NCBI GenBank assembly: GCA_016718825.1 | Contig: JADKCL010000007.1 | Location: forward strand, 62,001-126,000 | Direction: 5' to 3' | Source of the DNA: Bacteroidota bacterium | GTDB taxonomy: Bacteria > Bacteroidota > Bacteroidia > J057 > JADKCL01 | DNA length: 64,000 nt | Part shown: positions 47,021 to 53,519 of the stretch, one piece after another | Layout: every line of letters starts with the position of its first letter | How positions within the stretch are numbered: the stretch's first letter is position 1 | The notes under the pieces: generated by a model | Seen by the model: only the letters and a program-made list of their open reading frames with translations | The model's database searches: none | What the model was told of the DNA's origin: nothing | Translations under genes and position numbers: made by a program

Positions 47021-47034
47021 GAAGCCGTAACTTC
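47021..47034 (+). other. GAAG-CCGTAA-CTTC hairpin before the TROVE gene
   Basis: A short perfect hairpin with hexaloop CCGTAA, the same loop that recurs in hairpins at 49080-49238. It stands alone here, 200 bp before the TROVE start, in an otherwise featureless stretch between two tRNAs. Confidence 0.4.
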
Positions 47035-47067
47035 TCATGTCCTGCTGCTGACTGTAACAACAAAATT

Positions 47068-47140
47068 GGGTTGCCATGTACCAAGGCTGGCGAGTGTCCC
47101 TTGCAAGGACGTTGGGTGGGTTCGATTCCCACGCGATCCA
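47068..47140 (+). tRNA. tRNA-Ala-like (UGC) with abnormal D-arm
   Basis: Acceptor GGGTTGC/GCGATCC contains the G3-U70 wobble pair that marks alanine tRNAs. The anticodon stem TGTCC/GGACG closes loop CTTGCAA (anticodon TGC). The T-arm GTGGG-TTCGATT-CCCAC is perfect. Between acceptor and anticodon stem the 20 nt do not form a normal D-stem and position 8 is C, not T. It could be a divergent tRNA or a tRNA mimic. Confidence 0.65.
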
Positions 47141-47217
47141 CCTATGCCTGAATTTTTTGAAATGAAGGCGCTTTTCTGGCCATGTCGGTCAGGAATTCAA
47201 AGAAAAAATTGATCCGA

Positions 47218-47225
47218 AAGGAGGA
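47218..47225 (+). promoter_or_regulatory. Strong Shine-Dalgarno before the TROVE gene
   Basis: AAAGGAGG ends about 7 nt before ATG 47233. Strong Shine-Dalgarno sites are rare in Bacteroidota and none of the neighbours has one, which suggests transfer from another lineage or phage. It also decides the start at 47233 over an upstream ATG at 47182. Confidence 0.75.
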
Positions 47226-47232
47226 TAAAAAC

Positions 47233-48750
47233 ATGAAGTTCAACATTCGTACTCCACGTGCCCCACAGGTTCAGAACCACGAAGGCGCAAAGGCTTGGAG
47301 CTTGTCCAAGGAATTGGAGCTCTACACTGCGGTCGTGACGACCACGCTCTCTGACAAGTTTTACGAAACGGGTGGTGAACGCCTCAAGCGGATCCAGAAT
47401 TTGATCAAGGATGTCGATCCGCAATTCGTCGCAAAATTGGCAGTGTATGCACGTGAAAGCATGTACCTCCGTAGCATCCCGCTCGTGCTTGCCGTCGAGC
47501 TTGCAAAGGTGCATCAAGGTGACGACTTGGTGAGCCGATTGGTGGCCCGGGTCATCCAACGTGCCGACGAAATCACCGAATTGCTGGCATTCTACCAACA
47601 TGCCAACGAGCGTAAGTCGGTCAAAAAGCTGGGCAAGCTCAGCAAGCAGTTGCAAAAAGGTTTGGCATTGGCATTCAACAAGTTTGACGAATACCAATTC
47701 TCCAAGTACAACCGCGATGCAGATGTAAAACTCCGCGACGCCCTGTTCTTGGTGCACCCACGGCCAAAAACCGAATTGCAACAAGTGCTCTTTGACAAAA
47801 TCGCAGCCGACACCCTGGACACGGCTTACACTTGGGAAACCGAGTTGAGCCGCGCAGGTCAGGAGGTCCAAGGCACTGAAGACGACAAGAACCTTGCCTT
47901 CGCAAAGCAATGGGAAGCCTTGATCGACAGCGGTAAATTGGGTTACATGGCGATGCTTCGAAACCTGCGCAACATGCTCCAAAAGGGCATCTCTGACGCA
48001 CACCTCGACAAAGTCGCCGCAATGCTCTCCGACCCTAAGCAAGTCGCGAAAAGCAAGCAGTTCCCATTCCGCTTCCTCTCTGCCTACCGCGAATTGCGCA
48101 GTGAAACCAACTTCCGTGCACCGCAGGTCATGGAAGCACTGGAAGCCGCAATCCGGGCGTCGGTGGTCAACATGAAGGGCTTTGGTCGCGATACCCGGGT
48201 CTTGATTGCAAGCGACGTTTCAGGCTCCATGCAGGTGCCGGTCTCTGCAAAGAGCAAGGTGCAAATGTATGACATCGGTCTGGTGCTGAGCATGTTGCTG
48301 CAAAGCAAGTGCGAGCGCGCGATCACGAGCATCTTTGGTACGGAATTCAAGGTGGTAAATATGCCACGCGCTGAGATCCTTGCTAATACTGACAAAATGA
48401 ACCACTACAGTGCGCAAGTCGGCTGGGCGACGAATGGTCACCTGGTGATCGAGCACCTCGTCAAGACCAAAACGGTCGTCGACAAGGTCATGATCTTCAC
48501 CGACATGCAACTCTGGAACAGCCAAGGTGATGGCGGTCACCTCGGCAAGGCTTGGAAGCAGTACAAGGGCATGGCGCCTGGCGCAAAGCTCTACCTGTTT
48601 GACCTGCAAGGCTACGGCCAAGCACCAATCAACGTGCTGCGTGACGATGTCTTCATGATCGCTGGCTGGAGCGACAAGATCTTCGACATTCTCCATGCTA
48701 TCGAAAACGGCTCCAACGCGTTGGATGAGATTCAAAAGATCTCCATCTGA
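47233..48750 (+). CDS. rsr: TROVE domain protein (Ro60/Rsr orthologue)
   Basis: Ro60 proteins are ring-shaped RNA-binding proteins that hold Y RNAs and misfolded RNAs. In bacteria they help rRNA maturation and can tether the exonuclease PNPase through a Y RNA. The 505-residue protein has the HEAT-like TROVE ring (about 1-310, opening with MKFNIRTPRAPQ and KAWSLSKELELYTAVVTTTL) and a C-terminal von Willebrand A domain with the MIDAS motif D328-V-S330-G-S332, a Thr in GWATNG and Asp in VMIFTDMQLW. It is set inside a tRNA array and beside Y-like RNAs; a structured RNA follows the stop codon by 4 nt. No rtcB ligase gene is in the window. Confidence 0.95.
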   Translation: MKFNIRTPRAPQVQNHEGAKAWSLSKELELYTAVVTTTLSDKFYETGGERLKRIQNLIKDVDPQFVAKLAVYARESMYLRSIPLVLAVELAKVHQGDDLVSRLVARVIQRADEITELLAFYQHANERKSVKKLGKLSKQLQKGLALAFNKFDEYQFSKYNRDADVKLRDALFLVHPRPKTELQQVLFDKIAADTLDTAYTWETELSRAGQEVQGTEDDKNLAFAKQWEALIDSGKLGYMAMLRNLRNMLQKGISDAHLDKVAAMLSDPKQVAKSKQFPFRFLSAYRELRSETNFRAPQVMEALEAAIRASVVNMKGFGRDTRVLIASDVSGSMQVPVSAKSKVQMYDIGLVLSMLLQSKCERAITSIFGTEFKVVNMPRAEILANTDKMNHYSAQVGWATNGHLVIEHLVKTKTVVDKVMIFTDMQLWNSQGDGGHLGKAWKQYKGMAPGAKLYLFDLQGYGQAPINVLRDDVFMIAGWSDKIFDILHAIENGSNALDEIQKISI

Positions 48751-48754
48751 GCAC

Positions 48755-48928
48755 GGGGAGCCCGACAGACAAGCTGAATTGAGATTACCAAGTGTTGGGA
48801 AGGCCGTTGCCTTGGGAATGGTGAAATGCCGCCCAGGCCAAGGCTCGGCCTTCCCCAACACAAAGCAGTGGCGGTCGCTGTTGTCGGGCGTAGGCGGGAA
48901 TGCCGCCATCGCGAGACATTAGCTCCCC
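48755..48928 (+). ncRNA. Multi-branch structured RNA directly downstream of the TROVE gene (possible Y RNA)
   Basis: The element closes with GGGGAGC (48755-48761) and GCTCCCC (48922-48928). Inside, CCCGACA/TGTCGGG (48761-48767 with 48882-48888) encloses a long hairpin: GTGTTGGG-AAGGCCG (48792-48806) with CGGCCTT-C-CCCAACAC (48846-48861), continued by CCTTGG/CCAAGG. A small hairpin CAGTG-GCGGT-CGCTG (48866-48880) and another, GGCGG-GAATG-CCGCC, complete the fold. It sits where many bacteria encode the Ro-bound Y RNA. It lacks the exact motif of the six Y-like RNAs, so the class is uncertain. It could also be a mRNA 3' structure. Confidence 0.65.
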
Positions 48929-48972
48929 ACAAGCAGGGCCTCGTCCTGAGTATCTACGGGGCGGGCCCAACC

Positions 48973-49047
48973 GGGGCTGAAGCACATAGGCTGTGTGCCT
49001 GATTGTCGATCAGGATGGAGCGGGTTCGAATCCCGTCAGTCCCGCCA
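48973..49047 (+). tRNA. tRNA-Asp (GUC) with encoded CCA
   Basis: Acceptor GGGGCTG/CAGTCCC, D-stem GCAC/GTGT, anticodon stem CCTGA/TCAGG with loop TTGTCGA (anticodon GTC), T-arm GCGGG-TTCGAAT-CCCGT, discriminator G, then CCA. Positions 8-9 are AA rather than TA, an oddity shared with other tRNAs of this array. Confidence 0.85.
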
Positions 49048-49079
49048 AGGTTTGTGTGTGCATGGCTTATGTACACAAC

Positions 49080-49238
49080 GGAGCCCGTAAGCTCCACATT
49101 CTTTGAAAATTACTGCAAGAGCAGTGTCTGCATCAGCCGATGCAGGCCATCGAGGATAGACACCGTAATATCCGGACTGTGGGCCCGTAAGCCCGCAGCA
49201 ACTGAGCCCGTAAGCTCAGTCAGCAGGCCGTAACCTGC
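49080..49238 (+). ncRNA. Row of seven hairpins, five with CCGTAA in the loop
   Basis: In order: GGAGC-CCGTAA-GCTCC (49080), ACTGC-AAGA-GCAGT (49112), TGCATC-AGCC-GATGCA (49129), GGATA with a 10-nt loop ending CCGTAA and TATCC (49154), CTGTGGGC-CCGTAA-GCCCGCAG (49177), ACTGAGC-CCGTAA-GCTCAGT (49201) and GCAGG-CCGTAA-CCTGC (49223). Stems differ in sequence while the hexaloop is kept, which points to selection on the loop. It follows the Asp tRNA. The RNA class is unknown. The 260 bases after it are AT-rich with short direct repeats and no gene. Confidence 0.6.
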
Positions 49239-49507
49239 CGTCCTTTCAAAGCTATAGTGCAAAGCGTAATTTGACGTATTGGTTTTTTCCTGTTTTTTTA
49301 TTGAGCTGATTTGATGTTTTTTGATTGACAGGAAGGAAGAAATAGTGAACAGTTAACAGGGAGTAGTTAGCAGTTGGCATTGGGAGTTTCATAACTGCTA
49401 ATTGCTAACTACTAATTGCTAACTAGCTGCAAAACAGTTTCTTCCATTCCTGCTGATCAATCTTTAAAAAGATATTGCGTTCCGAATTTCTGGAATGCAG
49501 AAGAGTT

Positions 49508-49690
49508 GCCTTGGTGCCGTAGAAGAGCGTTACTTCGTTTCCATCCGGGGATTGGCGGGTTCGATTCCTGCTCACCCACGCCATCGTCGCCGATTTGCGG
49601 GGACACATTCAAATTCGTGGGTGTAGTATAGTGGTAATACACCGGAAGCCGCAAGGCCAATAGATCGCTTTTCGCCTTTTGCCCGATGGT
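49508..49690 (+). ncRNA. Y RNA-like gene A with circularly permuted tRNA module
   Basis: The 5' strand GTGCCGTAG (49514-49522) is followed by AAGAGCG, TTACTTCG; the 3' strand CGCTTTT (49666-49672) pairs with AAGAGCG and is followed by CGCCTTTTGCC. Between them a tRNA is present in swapped order: anticodon 3' strand TCCGG (49544), T-arm GCGGG-TTCGATT-CCTGC (49555), acceptor 3' strand CACCCACG then CCA, a 32-nt loop, acceptor 5' strand CGTGGGTG (49616), D-arm GTAT-AGTGGTA-ATAC and anticodon 5' strand CCGGA (49642). A GCC-GCAA-GGC hairpin follows. The outer strands resemble the Ro-binding helix of Y RNAs. Confidence 0.75.
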
Positions 49691-49711
49691 AATTCTTCAC
49701 AAAACAAGGAA

Positions 49712-49780
49712 AATGAGTGCCGTGTGGCTGTGTTACTTCACCGTTAATGATAAAACCACAGTCAATTGATTGCCTTGTTG
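49712..49780 (+). ncRNA. Y RNA-like gene B, minimal form without a module
   Basis: GTGCCGTG (49717) is followed by TGGCTGTG, which pairs over 8 bp with CACAGTCA (49757-49764). TTACTTC comes directly after the first strand as in the other copies, and ATTGATTGCC follows the second where they carry GCCTTTTGCC. Only about 24 nt are enclosed (49733-49756), with no tRNA-like arm. It is either a short Y RNA or a decayed copy. Confidence 0.55.
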
Positions 49781-49800
49781 TTCCTTTTTAGAAAAATGAA

Positions 49801-49920
49801 GCTGTGAATGCCGTAGAATTGTGTTCCTTCGAATGGATTGCTAGTCCAAGTTCACGGCCTTTGGGAGGCTGCCGGGGCAAACAGCAATGTTTGCAAACAC
49901 AAAACGACTGTCGCTTCCCG
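49801..49920 (+). ncRNA. Y RNA-like gene C with hairpin module
   Basis: ATGCCGTAG (49808) is followed by AATTGTG and TTCCTTCG. TTGTG pairs with CACAA (49898-49902), and GACTGTCGC follows, close to GTTTGTCGCC in copy D. The module has TGGA-TTGCTAG-TCCA, a GCCT/AGGC hairpin and GCAAAC-AGCAAT-GTTTGC. It has no T-arm. The variable stem is shorter than in A, B, D and E, so confidence is lower. Confidence 0.5.
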
Positions 49921-49961
49921 GATTCATCTTGTCCCTAATTCTTGCTCAAATTCAAAGCATA

Positions 49962-50090
49962 CTTGGTGCCGTAGTGGCGTGTTACTTCGATTTCCAATTC
50001 GAGTGGTCGTGGGTTCGAATCCCATCCTGCCTTCGGGTAGGTAGCTCAGTGGTAGAGCACTTATGTCACGCTGCGTTTGTCGCCCAGGTT
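49962..50090 (+). ncRNA. Y RNA-like gene D with permuted tRNA module capped by TTCG
   Basis: GTGCCGTAG (49966-49974) leads into TGGCGTG; GTGGCGTG (49974-49981) pairs with CACGCTGC (50067-50074), 8 bp with two G-T pairs. TTACTTCG and GTTTGTCGCCC flank as in the family, and CTTGG/CCAGG can close the base. Inside: T-arm GTGGG-TTCGAAT-CCCAT (50009), then CCTGCC-TTCG-GGTAGG (50026-50041), which is an acceptor stem closed by a tetraloop, then TA and D-arm GCTC-AGTGGTA-GAGC. The molecule cannot have a free 3' CCA end, so it is a mimic and not a translating tRNA. Confidence 0.8.
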
Positions 50091-50306
50091 ATTTTTTGTG
50101 ATCACCTCCCAGCCCAGCTACGGATCTTCAAAATCAATTGATTCGAAGAAATACCGTCACATATAATTCGTCCTTGCCATACACCTCAAATCTACCATGT
50201 TTTGAAAGTCAATCGGAAAATGAATGAGCTAGATCATGGTTTTTGATATGCGGCTTTTCTTATTTAGGCTTTGGATTAAATTTTCTCATAAGATCAAGTA
50301 AATGGG

Positions 50307-50744
50307 ATGAAAGCATTCTTCAAATTCATGTTGTTGGTCATCATTTGGATGAATTTTATATCAGTTTCTGCCCAATCCGGCGATGCTCCGAAACAGAATC
50401 CCAAAACACCCTACCAAAATGAACTGAAAGCCCTAAATGCATTCCTAGTGGATTTTGAGGACGGATTTTTTGGTTATATCGAGGTGGTGGATGGACAGAT
50501 CCAGATACAGTTCAAAGAGGGGAAATTCTCAAAATTTGATTTGGAGAATATGACGGAACCTGAGCTGAATGAAACTTACGGACAGGTTACTTGGAACTGT
50601 AAGGATGATGACGCCTGTGTTACCACTGACTGGAGTGAGGAAGGAAAGGAGACCGGTATCCTCTTCAGCGGTTCGGGTTCGGCAGAGTTGGAATATTTGA
50701 TGGAACTTCTCAATGGGTTCATAAAGGCTTACAGAGCTAAATGA
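50307..50744 (+). CDS. Secreted protein of unknown function (145 aa)
   Basis: Signal peptide MKAFFKFMLLVIIWMNFISVSA, then an acidic soluble protein with two Cys (NCKDDDACV) that may pair. No family is recognised. With the next gene it forms a lower-GC pair set between Y-like RNAs D and E, unlike the RNA genes around it, so it may be an insertion into the island. Confidence 0.65.
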   Translation: MKAFFKFMLLVIIWMNFISVSAQSGDAPKQNPKTPYQNELKALNAFLVDFEDGFFGYIEVVDGQIQIQFKEGKFSKFDLENMTEPELNETYGQVTWNCKDDDACVTTDWSEEGKETGILFSGSGSAELEYLMELLNGFIKAYRAK

Positions 50745-50807
50745 GCCTGTTTATCGGAATACAGATTGATGCCTTTTTTGATTACATGTCGAATGTCAAA
50801 TTTACAT

Positions 50808-52202
50808 ATGAATAGGATTCTTCTATTAATAATGGCGGTCATGCCTTTCTGCATTCTGTCAGCGCAGACCGGCAACCCACAATCGGCCTATTCCCTGGAA
50901 TTTGTAAATACAGATTCTGTAAAAGCGGGCGGCGTACTGCCATCAAATCATTTCTGGCTTGTAAACCGGAGTTCCGGGAAGCGTACCCAGGTCAAACTGC
51001 CGGATATGGCATATGTTTCTGCGGGTGAATTCCTTGCCGAGAATGTTATCAAGGTCAAGTCTGCAAGATCTATGGTTGAGTGGTCGAAAGGGGGAGATTC
51101 CCTTTATTTATTTATAGTTACCCAGGACACCGGTCGATTTCTTTACAACCATAAAAACGCTAGGCATAGTTTTAAAAACGCAGGAATTGCATTGACCTGT
51201 TTTATCGAAGCGGATAAGAATCTGTTTGATTCCAAAGGCAATTTTCTTTCTTCCAGCTACTGGCTCAGCAATTATGGACATGTGTATGAGGTACAGTGCA
51301 TGGACTGCAAGGAAATAGCAGATTGGAGGAGTTATTTCACCCTCGATTGCAAGAAACTCAGATTCACCAAGCAGGGAGCTACAAGAGTGCATGTCATGAA
51401 ACAACTTCTGGTGCATATGTGGGGAGATAGCCTCTTCGCTTTCGACATTCCGGGCGACAAGCAACTGGGCGGTTACCCAACGGTGCCGCTGGAAGTCAGA
51501 AATGTCTTTTACAAATCGGGTTATTCCCCGACTTATGATAAAATCCTTGACAATGAAAATTTTTTTCCTGTGCGCCTGGGTGCCGACAGCTGGACTTACC
51601 TCGATGAAACCGGCAAGGAGGCGATGAAGCCGTTCCAGGCGCACCTGGCGTTCCCTTTCATGTTCAACAAAAATCTGGCTCCGGTGAACCTGCATGGCGC
51701 GTGGGGCATAATTAACAAGGAAGGGACGATGACCTATCCCTTTCAGTTTGATTCTATTTCCATTGGTTCGGGGCAATCCACGACTTATTTCTACCGGCAT
51801 GATTCCACATTCATCATGAGCCCGGATGGGCGCATGCAGTATTCCAGAAAAAGCAAATCTCCCACGCAGGTATCAACTAACCCTGTGCGTTCCATAGAAA
51901 GCACCTGCCTTGTATATATCTTTATGAGCGAAGACGAACAGCGCAAAGCTTACATCCTCGTGAACCTGAGTTACGACCCCGCAAAAGTTGACCACGCCAA
52001 AATGGTGAATTGGGTTTCCTCCGCCATAAAGTCAGAGCAAGCCGCCATGTGGGAACGCGGTTTATCATCATATGGTACATCCTTCAACAACCCATACAGC
52101 GCTGAACTCATGTATGTAGGAAAAGGTTGTTACGGTCTTGAAAATGAGTACCGTCAGAAGTCGTCCTGGGTGACGGTTTTCAGCAAATCGTTTCTGGATT
52201 AA
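50808..52202 (+). CDS. Secreted protein with a WG-like repeat (464 aa)
   Basis: From MNRILLLIMAVMPFCILSAQ the protein has a signal peptide and a long beta-rich region. The segment LHGAWGIINKEGTMTYPFQFDSI (about 300-325) resembles one WG (KWG) repeat, and an earlier TYLDETGKEAMKPF is similar. No enzyme motif is seen. The start at 50808 is chosen because the signal peptide begins there. It follows the 145-aa gene by 63 bp. Confidence 0.65.
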   Translation: MNRILLLIMAVMPFCILSAQTGNPQSAYSLEFVNTDSVKAGGVLPSNHFWLVNRSSGKRTQVKLPDMAYVSAGEFLAENVIKVKSARSMVEWSKGGDSLYLFIVTQDTGRFLYNHKNARHSFKNAGIALTCFIEADKNLFDSKGNFLSSSYWLSNYGHVYEVQCMDCKEIADWRSYFTLDCKKLRFTKQGATRVHVMKQLLVHMWGDSLFAFDIPGDKQLGGYPTVPLEVRNVFYKSGYSPTYDKILDNENFFPVRLGADSWTYLDETGKEAMKPFQAHLAFPFMFNKNLAPVNLHGAWGIINKEGTMTYPFQFDSISIGSGQSTTYFYRHDSTFIMSPDGRMQYSRKSKSPTQVSTNPVRSIESTCLVYIFMSEDEQRKAYILVNLSYDPAKVDHAKMVNWVSSAIKSEQAAMWERGLSSYGTSFNNPYSAELMYVGKGCYGLENEYRQKSSWVTVFSKSFLD

Positions 52203-52340
52203 AGCTGCGTACAATACCCCACCCCCATTGGAGTTCTGAAGCATTATTCAAAGGTTCCCTCGATATGAATGCCGATGAAATCCATGATTGGTGGTCAATT
52301 TTGTTTATGCTTATCGGAAACTTTGCCAGTAAACCTGCTC

Positions 52341-52561
52341 GTCATGTCGACCGAAGTGCAGGCAGTGCGAAGCACTGCCGAAACGGAGCGGAGACATCTA
52401 GTTCGCCACGAAACACCTCACGCATACCCACGACGCATACGGGCAACCCATACCCACGACGCATAACCGCAACGTGAGCTGGACGTGCAACTATATGAGC
52501 TAGATCTCTCCGCTACGTCGCCTACGGCGCTTCGCGCCTTGACGACTTCGGTCGACATGAC
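52341..52561. repeat. Long imperfect palindrome (REP/MITE-like)
   Basis: GTCATGTCGACCGAAGT (52341-52357) and its exact complement ACTTCGGTCGACATGAC (52545-52561) bound a 221-bp element with further inner pairs such as AGCGGAGA/TCTCCGCT and ATCTAG/CTAGAT. ATACCCACGACGCATA is repeated inside it. Palindromes with these arm words occur between genes in many Bacteroidota. No gene is present in 52203-52830 otherwise. Confidence 0.7.
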
Positions 52562-52832
52562 AATTCGCGAACCTACCGGCAATCATCTCGATAAGCATAA
52601 TTTTGTTAAAAAGGAAAATTTCTCTATTTCAGAGATTTCGGTAACTGTTTCAAACATGAAATGGATAGCAAGTGCTTCCTGCCAGCCGTGGAAAATAAAT
52701 TCATCACCACTAGTTTTTCAGGTATCCGCAATTCTCTCTTGTCCATTTTTAAGAAGGATTTTTGAATCCCTCTCACTTATTATAAAGTGTTGCATTTATT
52801 GTTTGAAAATAGGAATAATGGAAACGGAAAAT

Positions 52833-53052
52833 CAAGTGCCGTAGAGAAGGGTTACTTCGTAACTATAACGGTCCTAAGGTAGCGTACCTCGGGCGACCGA
52901 GCAAGCGAAGTCGGGTTGAAATCCGACAGGGTAAAAGCTTTCTTGAAAGCGTAAGTCTCTCTGAGATGTCGAATTACCGGTTCACTGTCCACCGCAAGGG
53001 GATAAGAACGGCGCTCCAAAAGAGCATCTCCCTTTTCGCCTTTTGCCTTGAT
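52833..53052 (+). ncRNA. Y RNA-like gene E whose module carries a 23S rRNA fragment
   Basis: GTGCCGTAG (52836-52844), AGAAGGG, TTACTTCG; CCCTTTT (53030-53036) pairs with AGAAGGG over 7 bp and is followed by CGCCTTTTGCC, identical to copy A. The module begins with a 26-nt segment (52859-52884) that contains CTATAACGGTCCTAAGG and is the core of the I-CeuI site, part of 23S rRNA helices 69-71. A CTCGG-GCGA-CCGAG hairpin and GTCGG...CCGAC (52910-52927), similar to helix 71, come next, then several further hairpins over 100 nt. No T-arm or D-arm is seen. Confidence 0.75.
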
Positions 53053-53127
53053 GATCCAATTCATGCACCAGTGAAATTGATCAGTGCCCATGCTCACTTT
53101 TCGTTTTTCACTTTTAACTTTTCACTT

Positions 53128-53238
53128 ACTCGGGTGCCGTAGTCAAGCGTTACTTCCGGATACTTTGGTTCGACTCCAAACTTGAAGGGCGCACCTTGGT
53201 GCTTACTTCTCGCTACGCTGGATGCCTTTTGCCCCGAA
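53128..53238 (+). ncRNA. Y RNA-like gene F with T-arm module
   Basis: GTGCCGTAG (53133-53141), TCAAGCG, TTACTTCC; GTCAAGCG pairs with CGCTGGAT (53216-53223) with one mismatch, followed by GCCTTTTGCC. The module has a perfect T-arm TTTGG-TTCGACT-CCAAA (53164) and a GCAC-CTTG-GTGC hairpin in the place of the capped acceptor stem. A D-arm is not obvious, so the tRNA likeness is partial. Confidence 0.65.
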
Positions 53239-53368
53239 AGAAATACTGTTTCCTGCTTTTTACCGATGAAATCAGCCGCGCGTCGAGCTTCCACTTGACC
53301 GCGGCAGTTTTCTCCAAACAAGGTGGAGCTGTTCGCTTTCCCATTCGAACTGTTTCCTCAAACCAAAA

Positions 53369-53437
53369 TGCGGTGTAGGAGGCAACTAGCCGACTCTCAT
53401 AAGGTCGCGCCGCCAAGTTCGAATCTTGGCACCGCAA
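53369..53437 (+). tRNA. tRNA-Met-like (CAU) with shortened D-arm
   Basis: Acceptor TGCGGTG/CACCGCA, anticodon stem CGACT/GGTCG with loop CTCATAA (anticodon CAT), T-arm CCAAG-TTCGAAT-CTTGG, discriminator A. The D region is only about 13 nt and forms at best two pairs. It could also be an Ile tRNA needing lysidine at C34. Confidence 0.7.
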
Positions 53438-53519
53438 CTAGAAGTGCAAGTTTGAGTTCAAGATCGAAGTTCAAGCCATTCTCGAACTGTTTCCTCGAAC
53501 TCCAATTGAAACTGCAAAT

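Noticed and set aside
49508..50090. Reading A and D as permuted tRNA genes that make normal translating tRNAs
   Set aside because: D has its acceptor stem closed by a TTCG tetraloop, both lie inside the shared Ro-type stem, and four further copies with the same outer strands have no complete tRNA. A Y RNA with tRNA-like module explains all six. For A, maturation to a tRNA is not fully excluded.
52859..52927. A group I intron or homing-endonuclease insertion site in a broken 23S gene
   Set aside because: No other 23S sequence surrounds it, no intron core or endonuclease gene is present, and the fragment is bounded on both sides by the paired Y-type strands.
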